From positions 169,412,596 to 169,476,595 of the forward strand of contig JAUMIR010000005.1 of the NCBI GenBank assembly GCA_030847615.1: a stretch of DNA of 64,000 bases, written 5' to 3'. Under the pieces are notes generated by a model. It was not told the DNA's origin and made no database searches. It saw nothing but the letters and a program-made list of their open reading frames with translations. The number at the start of each line of letters is the position of its first letter. Within the stretch, counting starts at the first letter, position 1. Source of the stretch: Gambelia wislizenii. Its lineage: Eukaryota; Chordata; Lepidosauria; Squamata; Crotaphytidae. A program made the translations under genes and the position numbers. Positions 1 through 10,132 of this stretch are shown here, in pieces.

Positions 1-518
1 AGTACAAATGGGAGGCTCATATGCTCCTCTGTCTAAAAGGTGGGAAATTAAAAGTCTGGATTAGAAAATTAGATGTCTGTAAGAAGTGTTCTAGTTTAGC
101 ATTTAGGGAATATTTTCTATTTTCTATAGAGCATATTAACTCATGGAGCACACATGCCCTGGGCCTGAATAGTGCAATCCAACCACCATTTGATTGCGTT
201 ATCTGTCAGAACTAGGTTTTAATCTGTGAAAGATGCTTGGAATGTCTAAAGCCTTCCTATCAATGGGATAGTTCATGCATGCATATTCATTGCACAACCT
301 CACATTATTATTTCCATAGTGAATAAGGCAATGTGCATGCAATGGATGAGACATATGTGGTTTTCCATGGGTTGACATGACCCAGGAACTGGGGCTATTT
401 GTGCAATTATGTTGGAAATTTGGGGAATAGCACAGATCACCTCATGGGGAGGGGGAGGGGAAAGAAAATTTTCCTCAAGCATTCACCTCCTATTCACCTT
501 CCACACCCTAACTACACA
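1..518. other. Unassigned AT-rich sequence
   Basis: No coding frame, RNA gene or repeat family was recognised here. Short open frames on both strands have no domain signature. It ends where a truncated SINE begins. Confidence 0.4.
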
Positions 519-527
519 ATTAGTACA

Positions 528-686
528 ATTGAGTACCCAGCTTGTGGGGGCAATTAGCTAACACACATTGGAAACTGTTTAATGCAGTGTAGATGTATAA
601 ATAGCTATTGCTTAAAACAATTTGTAAGCCGCTCTGATAGCCTTGTGGCTGAAGAGCGGAGTATAAATAAATAAATAAATAAATAA
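528..686 (+). mobile_element. 5'-truncated tRNA-type SINE with 9-bp target duplication
   Basis: This is the 3' half of the same SINE that is near full length at 18021-18292. It begins at the segment matching GAGTACCCAGCTTGTGGGGG and ends in a hairpin-like tail (GCCGCTCTGATAG ... GGCTGAAGAGCGG) followed by repeated AAAT units. AATTAGTAC occurs directly before it (519-527) and directly after it (687-695), which is a perfect 9-bp target-site duplication. 5' truncation together with a duplication is the usual signature of LINE-driven target-primed insertion. The tRNA-derived promoter part is missing, so the copy should be inactive. Confidence 0.8.
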
Positions 687-917
687 AATTAGTACCCTTA
701 TCATTGATCAGACTCTACACAACCTCATATATGACTAGACTTTCCAGATAAATTTATGTGCATGGTCATCCAAATGAATAGCTCTAGTTTTGGATGCCTT
801 GATATAGTGTGTGGGGAAAAGTAGATTAAAATGGAACCTGCCCAAGAGAAATGTGATACCAGTATAGAATGACCATGATCTGAAGTAGATCACCTAGCCT
901 GTGATTAACAGGGGTAG

Positions 918-1373
918 TGTCAGGAGTTAGAGACTGAACTACATTATAAAATGGCCAAACAACTGCAGAAGTCATGCTGAGTCATGATGACTGACTCCAT
1001 GAACTGCCAAGTTGTGCCTAGTCATGCCACAGCTGCAAAAGGAGGGTTACTAGAGGGCAAGCTATGATGGACATATCTGATGCAATGCACCCATGTGGTT
1101 AAGTAAGCCAGTGCTCTCCTGGTGTGTATATAAGTGAGCTAGACCAGAGATCATTCTCTTCTTGTGATTCTGTGATGTCTGGTGTAGCATTTTGACTGAC
1201 AAGATTGTAAATATTGTGAATATCAGCAACTACTTGAAGATTAAAGTACCTCCTGTTTTCTGGATGTCAAAACACTCTGTGTGAGAGTATTCTTGGGAAA
1301 GGGTTGCTACTGAGTCTGCTGAGACAGCTTTTTGGCTTCTGCCACGGATTGGATGTCCTGTCATTCCCTGACA
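918..1373 (+). mobile_element. Solo LTR, 456 bp, with 5-bp target duplication
   Basis: The segment starts TGTCAGGAG and ends TTCCCTGACA, so it has the TG...CA ends and short terminal inverted repeats of an LTR. GGTAG lies directly outside both ends (913-917 and 1374-1378). A TATA box (TATATAAG, 1127-1134) and a polyadenylation signal (ATTAAA, 1240-1245) lie in the expected U3-R order on the plus strand. No gag or pol is next to it and no second LTR is in the window, so it is a solo LTR left by recombination. A 5-bp duplication fits Ty3/Gypsy-type elements or some endogenous retroviruses; the family is not resolved. Confidence 0.82.
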
Positions 1374-1599
1374 GGTAGGGCATACAACTGAAGATGGCGC
1401 AGAAACATAATCCAGCACAGAATGTTGATCCGCACCTCTCCATTCATGTTGTGAAGGTGTGATCATATTAAACCTGCTCTGTACTGGTTATATTAGTTAC
1501 AAAACTTAAAAATCACTCTGCATTCTGATAGGCCCTCATTCACCAGTTGAAATCTAGTCACCAGTTTCTGCTATTAGTGCCATTTTTGTGACAAGTAAT

Positions 1600-1713
1600 G
1601 GCAAACTCTCTCAGAACAAATCTTGCCCAGAAAACCGTAATCTTACCCAAAAAAGTATGGAAAACACCATAAGTTGGAAATGACTTTACGACACACAACA
1701 ATAAACAACAATG
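1600..1713 (+). repeat. Sauria-type SINE, 3' portion
   Basis: The stretch resembles the 3' half of the lizard Sauria SINE: it has a CTCTCAGAACAAATCTTGCC-like body, then a CATAAGTTGGAAATGACTTTA segment and an ACACAACAATAAACAACAA tail. The near-complete minus copy at 10958-11192 shows the same segments reversed. The tRNA-derived 5' half is not recognisable, so it is truncated or decayed. Confidence 0.65.
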
Positions 1714-2257
1714 ACAGCAGGCCAGAACACAGCCTTAACAGTGGTTTCTTTGAGGTTCTAGACTAGAATAACCTTTCAGAGCATTTCAAACAACTGAGTT
1801 TCAGGCAACTGCTTCTTTGATTTCTTTTCACAAGAGTTGCAAATGCTATTTTTAACATTTGGCTCTTCGGTTCTTGCTTTATTTGCACATACACTTTTTT
1901 TGCATTATTTAATTTACTTATAGTTTCTTTTTAAAAATTGTTGCAAGCCACTTTGATCAATAAGAAAAGCATTATATATTTTTAAAAAATGTATTATAAT
2001 AAATATGTGTGTATGTCTATCTGTGTCCCTAGATCCAAGGCTATGAAATCTAGATACCTAAAACTTGGCAGGCACACTAACAGGACCCTTGGAATCTTCC
2101 TTTTAGAGCTGCTTTATTTTTAAAACAGATTAATTAAAGCTGCCTGTATACTGTAATATCACTTTGACTACTGAGCTTCAGATACCAGACGTACCTCACC
2201 AAACTACAAATATCAGATTCCATAGGATGGAGCCATGAAAATTCAAGTGGCATGAAA

Positions 2258-2288
2258 CCAAGTAACCAAGTAACCAAGTAACCAAGTA
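2258..2288. repeat. Octamer tandem repeat (CCAAGTAA)n
   Basis: About four head-to-tail copies of an 8-bp unit are read directly from the sequence. It lies just after a short segment (about 2160-2257) that resembles the palindromic MITE family seen at 32138-32285. Confidence 0.85.
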
Positions 2289-2476
2289 GGGAAGATACAC
2301 TTCAGATCTCTTTGCAGAAGACAAGACATAAGGTAAAATATGCCATCACTATTCATTCCTATTGCTTTTCAGGGAATGAACCTGAAGTGAACAACTGAGA
2401 CAATTGTTTAGTCCATGACTGAAGCAACAGCTCTGGCAGATACCAGATGAGCCTTAAACTGTAGATTTCTGCATTG

Positions 2477-2480
2477 CACG

Positions 2481-2513
<33 letters not shown>
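2477..2513. repeat. Compound (CA)n(GA)n microsatellite
   Basis: A CA run of about nine units passes directly into a GA run of about nine units. Confidence 0.9.
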
Positions 2514-2700
2514 CTCTAATGTGTGCGGCCACACTAAATGGTTTTGCTATTAAATGGTCAAAATTTGAGTTTTAAACTGTGAATGCTAATCATGTTCCAC
2601 GGGAAGCTCTCTTTTTTAAACTGAATTTTTATTTTCCCTGCATGAGGAGCAGGGATGCTAAAGAGAGAGGAAATGTTAACACGCCTTTCTTAGTTACTCA

Positions 2701-4255
2701 GGGCTCATCTACATCAAAGGGTAGTCACCAATGTCTCCTCTTCATCCTGGAGAGAAATGACCAGTGGGGTGCCACAGGGTTTTGTCCTGGGCAGACTGCT
2801 ATTCAACATCTTTATGAATGACTTGGATGAGGGAATGGAGGATATGCTTATCAAGTTTGCAGATGACACCAAATTAGGAGGGGTAGCTAATACCCCAGAG
2901 GACAGGATCAGAATCCAAAATGACCTCAACAGATTAGAAAGCTGGGCCAAAACTAACAAAATGAATTTCAACAGGGAGAAATGTAGGATACTACACTTGG
3001 GCAGTAAAAATGATATGCATAGATATAGGATGAATGACACCTGGCTTGAGGGCACTACATGCGAAAGGAATCTAGGAGTCTTAGTGACCAGAAGCTGAAC
3101 ATGAGTCAGCTGTGTGATGCAGCAGCTAAAAAACCAATGCAATTCTAGGCTACATTAATAGGAGTATAGTATCTAGATCAAGGGAAATAATAGTGCCACT
3201 CTATTCTGCTTTAGTCAGACTTCACCTGAAATGCTGTGTCCAGTTCTGTGCACCACAATTCAGGAAAGATATTGAGAAGCTGGAACGTGTCCAGGGGAGG
3301 GCGACCAAAATGGTGAGAGGTCTGGAAGCCATGTCCTATGAGGAGCAGCTTACGGAGCTGGGCATGTTTTGTCTGGAGAAGAGAAGGTTGAAAGGCGACA
3401 TGATAGATTAGATACTTGAAGGAATGTCATATTGAGGATGAAGCAAGCTTGTTTTCTGCTGCTCCAGAGACTAGGACATGGAGCAATGGGTTCAAACTGG
3501 AGGAAAAGAGATTCCACCTAAACATTAGGAAGAACTTCCTGACAGTAAGAACTGTTCGGAAGTGGAATACACTGTGTTGTAGTGTGGTGGAGTCTCATTC
3601 TTTGGAGGTTTTTAAGCAGAGGCTAGATGGCTATCTTTTGGGAATGATTTGATTGTGTATTCCGGCATGGCAGGGAGTTTGACTGGATGGGCCTTGTGGT
3701 CTCTTCCAGCTCTATGATTCTATGATTCTACACCAGGCAGCAGATGTTGGCACCCCACTGGCATATCTTGGCTGCAGAGGTGGCCTGTCCCTCCCCCCCC
3801 CCACTACATGCAGAAAACAGGCCAGAGTCTAAACAGGATGCCAGCCTGTTGCTGAAGTCTCCACCAATGCCACTTTCTCCACTAACATGGAAGCCAGGCA
3901 GGGCTCCCACAATGTGTGACTGCAAACCCTCTGCATGTGACCAGCCTTGGTCACACATTAAGGGACCCCTTCCTGGCTTCTGGAAGAGCCAGGGAGCTGG
4001 CAGAGGCAGGGAGGGGTGATGTGCTGGACAGGCTCCTGTGGACACACAGAGCCCAATCCAGTTTATCCCAGGTAAACCGGGTAGTTTCCTGTAGTGGGTT
4101 ATCAAGCCCTATCCCAGCTTGCCCCTGTTCCAGCCCTGCATCTGCTCCAGGAATTGTTTGGACTTCCTGGGGAAGGTCAGAGTAAATGCCCTGCATCATT
4201 TGGACTGCAGGGCTCTGTGTAGACTGGCTAGTCTGTGGCCAGTGTAGACAAGCCC
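2701..4255. mobile_element. PIF/Harbinger-like DNA element split by a CR1
   Basis: The left end reads GGGCTCATCTACA and the right end reads GTGTAGACAAGCCC, which are inverted copies of one terminal repeat. The same ends bound the better preserved element at 15078-15804. Flanking trinucleotides are TCA and CCA, an imperfect 3-bp duplication. A CR1 fills 2714-3726, so the non-CR1 body is only about 540 bp and codes for nothing recognisable. Its body carries an inverted repeat, CATGTGACC...GGTCACAC, at 3934-3958 that recurs in three other members. It is non-autonomous and would have needed a transposase from elsewhere. Confidence 0.65.
2714..3726 (+). pseudogene. CR1 LINE, 5'-truncated, degenerate reverse transcriptase
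   Basis: Translation in broken frames gives the CR1 reverse transcriptase palm and thumb: SGVPQGFVLG, then LIKFADDTKLGGV with the catalytic FADD box, and then the C-terminal [15 protein letters not shown] and LEVFKQRLDGYL blocks. The three frame pieces lie at 2757-3098, 3193-3411 and 3416-3652, separated by frameshifts or stops. The 3' end carries the CR1 tail CTATGATTCTATGATTC. TCTACA occurs at both borders (2708-2713 and 3727-3732), so the copy went into the terminal repeat of the Harbinger-like element. The endonuclease and N-terminal half are missing. It cannot make protein. Confidence 0.9.
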
Positions 4256-4751
4256 CCAGTATTTCCTGCTTTAATCCATTTTACATCAGTTACTTGAGAG
4301 TAAACTGTACAAGACTCAACGTTACTTATTTCTGCATAGACGTGTACAAGATTGCAATTTATAAAAAGAGGTAACTTTATATCCAAGGTAGGAAGCCTTC
4401 TGCACATGTTCAGAAATAATTCGTCCTTAAGGTCATTTTTTTCAAAATAGAAGTTGGTTCTTTTGAAAGAATTTGTGGAGTGTACAAAGAATTTCTTCTG
4501 TATTAGTTCACAGCAACCTTGACACTGAGCCAGTTCAGCACAATTGTTCCTATTTAGTAGACAAAATGGGAACATGAGACTGAGCATATAGTTACATTAG
4601 AGTAACTGTAGATGCCTCAAGCAAAATCCTCAACTTTGTGACATCTTCTTTTCGAGGAAAGATGTATCTCTTGAATGTCTGCATCTCTAGCAACTAAAGA
4701 CCCAAGAATCTGTGAGCAGAAAAGATAAAGAAAAGGTAAAGAAAAGGAATG
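4256..4751. other. No recognisable feature
   Basis: Unique-looking AT-rich DNA. A minus-strand open frame of 119 codons (4228-4587) has no family signature and I do not call it a gene. Confidence 0.4.
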
Positions 4752-5420
4752 ATATGAAGTTGAAGGCTTTCATGGCCAGCATCCATAGATTTTCCTTGGG
4801 TTTTTTCCACGCTGTGAGGCCGTGCTCTGGAATAGTTTCTTTCTGATATTTCGCCTACATCTGTGGCTGGCACCTTCAGAGAATGGCCGAGTAGGAGTGT
4901 GGGGCGGGGGTTATATGTTGTGAACCCCTGTTGGGGAGGATATGTAAATTTGTGTAATTGAATGGTTAGTTTCTAGGTATAGAAATGCAAGGCTCCTTAG
5001 TGTCTGTTTGGCTAATGGTTGGTTGATGGACCATTATCTGCTGGAAATCCCCCTTTCCCTGGGTGGAATTCTTTTGTAAGTGTTGAGTTTTGATTCTATT
5101 GTATTTCAAAACTGGGAGCCAGATTTTGTTTACTTTTAAGGTTTCTTCTTTCCTGTTGAAGTTGTCCAGGTGTTTATGGATTTCAATAATTTCTCTGTGC
5201 ATTCTGACATGATAGTTTTTGGCCTGGTCTAGAATTTCTGTGTTTTCAAATAGCATTTTGTGTCCAGGTTGGTTTATAACATGTTCTGCTACTGCTGATT
5301 TTTCTGGCTGGCCCTGTCTGCAGTGTGTCTCATGTTCCTTGATTCGTGTTTGCACACTTCATTTAATCTCATCCTGGGTGAGTCTGTTTTTGGAAAATTT
5401 CTATGACAACTTCAGTAGGT
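4752..5420 (-). pseudogene. Penelope-like retroelement, C-terminal and 3' UTR fragment
   Basis: A minus-strand frame at 4966-5355 reads RIKEHETHCRQGQPEKSAVAEH, then NYHVRMHREIIEIHKH and LKVNKIWLPVL. In Penelope-like elements these blocks form the C-terminal GIY-YIG endonuclease region: the Arg-Ile-Lys-Glu-His block, the Glu-Lys-Ser-Ala-Val-Ala-Glu-His block and the Arg-Glu-x-Ile-Glu-Ile block. The leading GIY-YIG motif is not readable because the sequence degenerates beyond about 5360. Downstream (plus 4752-4900) the minus strand has a CCAGCCACAGATG...GGCGAAATATCAG stretch that I remember as the 3' UTR of vertebrate Penelope-like elements. The reverse transcriptase is absent, so this is a dead 5'-truncated copy. 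Confidence 0.75.
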
Positions 5421-5935
5421 CTCTGGTGACCTTAACCTGAACCTTTCTGGGGTGGCCTACGTGAACTGTCAATTATTGCCAATTGATAGATTATTGCCAA
5501 TTCATGAAATATTAGAAGGGAGGGTGTATAAGGGCATGTAACAATGCCCTCCCCCACACAAAAAAGATCTGTGCATTTTTTACACAGAATAAATCCTAAA
5601 CTGTAAAGATTCTTGTCCATCTAATATACTTCTCATCAGCATTTCCAAACAGTCAAATAAACCATTTTTGACCATATTTTAAATATCTTCAAATATTCTT
5701 TCCATCCCTACTTTTGGGACAGTCTCTCAGAAATCACATAATTATTCTGTCAAATTTTAAAAAATGGTTTTTCACCACAAAGTATTTCCAAACACTCTTT
5801 ATCCCAAAGGCAACTGTCTTAGGACTGCTTCAGAGAATTTTCATATTGTTCTTAAACATGAAAACCACTTTTAGGTTTTTCAATGTATATCCCAAATACA
5901 AATCAGTGCCTTCAGATTCAGCATATCATTTGAAT
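5421..5935. other. No recognisable feature
   Basis: AT-rich sequence without a recognised gene or repeat family. Confidence 0.35.
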
Positions 5936-5937
5936 AC

Positions 5938-6166
5938 AGTTGTCCCTCCACATTCATGGATTTGGCATTCGTGGATTTAAGTATTCACAAATTGAAAATA
6001 TTCTTTAAAAAATAATAATCCAAAAAGCAAACCTTGATTTTGCCATCTTATATAAGGGATGCTATTTTTCTACGCCATTGCATATAATGGGACTTGAGTA
6101 TTCATGGATTTGGGTATTCACGGGGCATCCTGGAACCAAACCCCAGCGAATGTGAAAGGACAACTG
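5938..6166 (+). mobile_element. Tigger-like MITE, 229 bp, TA duplication
   Basis: It begins CAGTTGTCCCTCCACATTC and ends GAATGTGAAAGGACAACTG, which are inverted copies of each other. TA flanks both ends (5936-5937 and 6167-6168), as expected for Tc1/mariner-superfamily insertion. The body contains repeated forms of ATTCATGGATTTGG. It is too short for a transposase. A second copy lies in opposite orientation at 25744-25973, and an enlarged relative lies at 56807-57321. Confidence 0.85.
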
Positions 6167-6168
6167 TA

Positions 6169-6865
6169 CATGCTTTGTCACTTTTGGGACAAATGCACCA
6201 TTTGAAGTGAAGCGTTCCATAGTTCATGTAGCTGTATCAACATAAGGATATCCAGTATTATTTAATGTAGAGTCCAAGCACTACATTCTTTTCTTACCAT
6301 TATTTGTTTGAATGTGCTGTATTCACAGCAATGGGTAAATTATACTAATTTAATTGGTTTTCGCCATATGAGACACAGGGGGACAGAAAGAGAGAGTGAA
6401 TAAACAATGTTCTCAATGGTACAATTGGTTAGTTATTACTTTAGAAAATGTTTTAGTCAATATATACACCTGGGCCTCAAGCAGACTCAGCAGAGCACAG
6501 CAGGAAAAACTGAAGAAAAAAAACTGAACAAGTGCCATATTCTACAATGTAGAATTGACATCCTAAAATATCTGTCAAATTTCATTTGCAACATTTATTT
6601 GATGTTGAATTAAAAACAGGTCCTATTCACAGGGCCATGTGCAAACATATGAAAAAGCTACTTCTACTATATATATATATATATATATATATATTCTTTG
6701 AAGTGCTATGTACATGGATGGTATTAATAACAACAGCAACAAGGTATGTTGCAATGGTGTCAGGGACATTTATTTCCAAAGTGCATATAATTCTACCAAT
6801 ATCAAGGGCTGAATAAGTACAAAAATATTACCAGTGCTGTATGCCACCTGCTAACCTGTGAACCT
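6169..6865. repeat. Unassigned sequence with a (TA)n microsatellite
   Basis: The only clear element is a TA run at about 6668-6694. The rest is AT-rich without a recognised family. Confidence 0.5.
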
Positions 6866-6988
6866 TGTTGTTGTGTGTCTTCAAGTCATTTCCAACTTAT
6901 GATGACCCTAAAGCTATTGTGGTGTTTTCTTCGAGAGTGCGACCTGCCCAAGGACAGCCCATGAGTTTCCATGGTCAATTCAAACCTT
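6866..6988 (-). repeat. Sauria-type SINE, minus strand, left piece
   Basis: On the plus strand it reads TTGTTGTTGTGTGTCTTCAAG, the complement of the SINE tail, then CAACTTATGATGACCCTAA and the GAGTTTCCATGGTCAATTC segment. The middle has a deletion compared with 10958-11192. The tRNA-derived end resumes at 7980-8033 beyond the DNA element that splits it. Confidence 0.65.
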
Positions 6989-7979
6989 GGGGCTGTTTAC
7001 ACGATGAAAATGTCATGAGATGAACCCTGGTTGTTCACACATTCATCGTGATTATCTTGGGCATTTCAGAAGGTGGGGCACCATATATCCTACAAGGAGT
7101 GTGACTTTGTGTGTGTGTGTGCGTGCCACTCCAAGAAAGCCTTTCCTTCCCCCTCCCCAGCTGAAAGCAAAATCTTCCCTTCTGGCTGCACACACGGAGG
7201 TTTGTGTGTGTGTGTGTGCTGCTCCAAGAAAGCCTTTCCTTTCCCCCCATCACCAGCTGAAAGCAAAGCCTTCCCTCCTAGCTGCATGCATGGGGGTTTG
7301 TGTGTGTCTGGCCACTCCAAGAAAGCCTTTCCTCCTCCCCACCACCAGCTGAAAGCAGAGCCTTCCCTCCTGGCTGCACGCACGGAGGTTTGTGTGTGTG
7401 TGCTGCTCCAAGAAAGCCTGTCTGGTTTTCTTAGGTGGCTTTGCAAGTTCCTTCCTCTGAAATATAGCCTACACCTCCTGGTATTCAAGAGTGATTCTTG
7501 TGGGTTCTTAAAGACAAACAACTTTTATTTGGCATTAACCTCTGTGGATTAATGGAGTTGGCGACCCTAAGGCAAGCCCATCAGGGGATTTTTTATTTTT
7601 TTTTAACAGGAATTGTGCAGAGGAGGTTGCCTTCGCCTTCCTTCTCTGGCCAATGCAGAAGCTTGAGCAAACATTTGTGGCAACCAATAGCATCGCTTGT
7701 GGTGGGAAACTCCACAGCAAACATGTCACCAAGGTTGTGAAAAAACAAGTAATCACATCCTTGCTTGACTAAAACAAAACAAAAAAGATCTCGTAAACTT
7801 TTCCCATGTAAACAAAAAAAATGGGATCTTGCTTTTGGCATGGAAAAGCTTGTCGTGTAAACAACAATCCCGGGATATTGTTCATCCAGGGACAAATCGT
7901 GTAAACAATAAGAGACAAACTCAGGATGATGATATCTCGCTTTTCCCTGGGGAAAAAAACTGCCGTGTAACTGAGCCCC
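6989..7979. mobile_element. Non-autonomous DNA element inserted in a SINE
   Basis: The ends read GGGGCTGTTTACACG and CGTGTAACTGAGCCCC, an imperfect terminal inverted repeat. The flanks are the two halves of one Sauria-type SINE (6866-6988 and 7980-8033), which defines the insert independently. Sub-terminal GTGTAAACAA words recur. The interior holds a minisatellite (7127-7420) and a second partial SINE (about 7545-7655). No transposase frame is visible. The ends resemble the Harbinger-like elements here, but I could not fix a target duplication, so the superfamily is an inference. A related copy lies at 57332-58204. Confidence 0.55.
7101..7430. repeat. 93-bp minisatellite, about 3.5 units
   Basis: CTCCAAGAAAGCC starts at 7129, 7222, 7315 and 7406, spacings of 93, 93 and 91 bp. 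Each unit also holds CAGCTGAAAGCA, a CTGGCTGCA-like word and a TTTGTGTGTG run. It lies inside the DNA element at 6989-7979. Overlapping open frames with repeated SKKAFP peptides are by-products of the repeat. Confidence 0.9.
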
Positions 7980-8033
7980 CTGTTGTCTAGAGTCACAGTC
8001 CAAGACTGATACTACTACACTATGCCGGCTCTT
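7980..8033 (-). repeat. Sauria-type SINE, minus strand, tRNA-derived end
   Basis: The plus strand reads CTAGAGTCACAGTCCAAGAC and then ACTACACTATGCCGGCTC, the complement of the tRNA-derived head. It is the missing end of the SINE at 6866-6988. Confidence 0.65.
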
Positions 8034-8459
8034 AACCTGGGAACCTATATTGATCTATTCTATTTGCTTTTATTGTGCTCGAATAAGTAGATGGAAACAG
8101 GCAAAAGAAATGTTAATATTTAACAATCTGATAACTAACATCCTTGTTCTATGAACATGGCACATACAAACACTCTAGCCTCACACCTCACACCAAAAGG
8201 AAAAATTGTTTGGTTGGATTACGACTCCTGTGTGTTCCTAAAAGCAGTGGTTGCAAAGGAGTTCAAAACAGAGGGAATGTTTTCAGGGGGGGCAGGGAGA
8301 GAAGAGTTTGGGAAACATAATTTCCAACCAAGAAAAAAAAAATCTCATCTGTTAGACACTCTTTTACCTGGGATCATGATGAACAAGTTTAAACTGACTT
8401 AAAAGGAACTAATCCAGGCGCAAATGAGGCCATTCTGTGGGCCCAGTCTGGACTGATCT
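8034..8459. other. No recognisable feature
   Basis: Unassigned DNA between the SINE and the hAT element. The 83-codon open frame at 8151-8402 shows no domain. Confidence 0.35.
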
Positions 8460-8689
8460 CAGGGCTGGTTTAAGGAACTGGGGGGGCTGCAACACTTTAT
8501 TTGGGGGGTCCCATATATTTATCTCAGGTCAATGTAAGCTAACCTGTCCATAGGACAGGAGGTTCAGATTATTATATAATTTGCCACCAATAATTTAGTT
8601 TTTAAAACTATATTATAGGCAGTTAACGTAATATTTGTTTGTTTATTAGCAATTAATATAATGGGGTAGATTTTCTCAAAGAAAAGAAA

Positions 8690-9212
8690 GAGTGGACCAT
8701 AAGCTGAACATGAGTTAGCAGTGTGATGCGGCAGCAGCAAAAAAACCCAATATAATTCTAGGCTGCATTAATAGTATAGTGTCTAGACCAAGGGAAGTAA
8801 CAGTGCCACTATATTCTGCTTTGGTCAGACCTCACCTGGAATTCTGTGTCCAGTTCTGCACACCACAATTCAAGAAGGATACTGAGAAGGATGGTGGGAG
8901 GTCTGGAGGCCATGCCCTATGAGGAGCGGCTTAGGGAGCTGGGTATGTTTAGCCTGGAGAAGAGAAGGTGAAGAGATGACATGATAGCTATGTTTAAATG
9001 TTTGAAGGGATGTCATACTGAGGATGGAGCAAACTTGTTTTCTGCTGCTCCAGAAACTGGGACATGGAGCAATGGACTCAAACTGCAGGAAAAGAGTTTC
9101 CACCTAAACATTAGGAAGAACTTCCTGACAGTAAGAGGTGTTGGACAGTGAACTGTACTGCCTGGGAGTGTGGTGGAGTCTTCTTCTTCGGAGGATTTTC
9201 AATAGAGGCTGG
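8690..9212 (+). pseudogene. CR1 LINE fragment inside the hAT element
   Basis: The nucleotide sequence parallels the CR1 copies at 3080-3620 and 19445-19965 closely: AAGCTGAACATGAGT, TTCTGTGTCCAGTTCTGC, GAGGAGCGGCTTAGGGAGCT, GGAAGAACTTCCTGACAGTA. It covers the C-terminal thumb part of the reverse transcriptase only and is frame-broken. The 3' tail with ATTCTATG repeats is missing, so the downstream end was cut by a later event. Confidence 0.85.
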
Positions 9213-9537
9213 ATAGTTTTTGTTCACTCCCTGCAAAAGCAGAGTCTGGGGGAGAAGGGGAGGCTAGATCCATGCTAGCAGGTGAATTCTGAGAGTTGCA
9301 CTCCAAAAACCTCCCCCCCCCCGCAAGCTATGCTGCCGACCAAGAAAGATGAGGCTCACAGCTGCCTTTTTAACACCCACACACCCACACACACACTTTG
9401 GCTACTTATTCCTATTTTAAACAATTGGGAGTCTGAGTCTGGAGCCTGCCTGCATCCCTTCCTCAGTGGTCCCCAAGTGGCTCCCACTCACCTCTCTCCT
9501 AGAAGTCACAGGTAAATCGAAGCTGCCTCTTTGCAAA

Positions 9538-9597
9538 AATCATAGAATCGTTGGAATCATGTGGCCACAAGGGCCATCTAGTCCAATCCCCTGGATC
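9538..9597 (-). repeat. CR1 3' end, minus strand
   Basis: On the plus strand it reads AATCATAGAATCGTTGGAAT and CATCTAGTCCAATCCCCTGG, the complement of the CR1 3' UTR and its ATTCTATGATT tail. Only about 60 bp remain. It lies inside the hAT element in the opposite orientation to the larger CR1 piece. Confidence 0.8.
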
Positions 9598-10132
9598 GGA
9601 GTGAGGATTGGAGTGGGAGGGAGGAGTCAGCCCAAAAAACCTTCACCTGGAGAGGAGGGAGACGCCCCTCTCCACTTGCCCACCAGTGGCCAGGGGCCAC
9701 CTTGCTCTTCCTTCCATGTGGCTCCCTTGGCTGCCTCTTCCTCCTCCTCTCCCTTCTGGACCAATTTCTCTTTCCCCCCCCGCAACCCTCTCTCCTTCCT
9801 CCGCACTCACGCCATTCCCTGCACAAGCATCACAGCAGTTGCCCATAGCTCGGGAGGCAGCCACACAGGGCAGCCACATTTCCTGGTTGCCAGCCCAGCG
9901 CTTCAGCCCTGGCTGCCTGATTCCAGCCCAGGGAAGGATGGCAGAGAGTCAAGTTTCTCCCTCTTCCAGCAGCAAGGCAGGAAGGAAGAAAGGAAACCCA
10001 GGCCAGGCAGCCACTCTGTCCCACCCCCACATGAGGAGGGAGTCATGACAGGGGGGGGCTCCGCATGACGGGGCCCCCGCAAGACAGGGCCTACAGGTGC
10101 TGTGGGTGCCTTAAACCAGCCCTGACTGATCT

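Larger units (their letters stand above)
8460..10124 (+). mobile_element. hAT-type element, 1,665 bp, with 8-bp duplication
   Basis: The ends are CAGGGCTGGTTTAAGG and CCTTAAACCAGCCCTG, a perfect 16-bp terminal inverted repeat. ACTGATCT occurs directly outside both (8452-8459 and 10125-10132). An 8-bp duplication with CAGGG...CCCTG termini fits the hAT superfamily. Its first 100 bp match, in reverse, the right end of the 285-bp element at 42259-42543, so the two are family members. The interior is not a transposase: it holds CR1 pieces (8690-9212 plus; 9538-9597 minus) and a GC-rich, proline-coding-like stretch (9600-10060) that I do not call a gene. It is a non-autonomous carrier. Confidence 0.85.

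Noticed and set aside
7073..7552. 159-codon frame with repeated SKKAFP peptide
   Set aside because: It is the 93-bp minisatellite read in an open phase, not a protein gene.
9466..10068. 200-codon plus-strand frame in the hAT element
   Set aside because: Pro/Ser-rich with competing frames on both strands in GC-rich DNA; no transposase or other domain.
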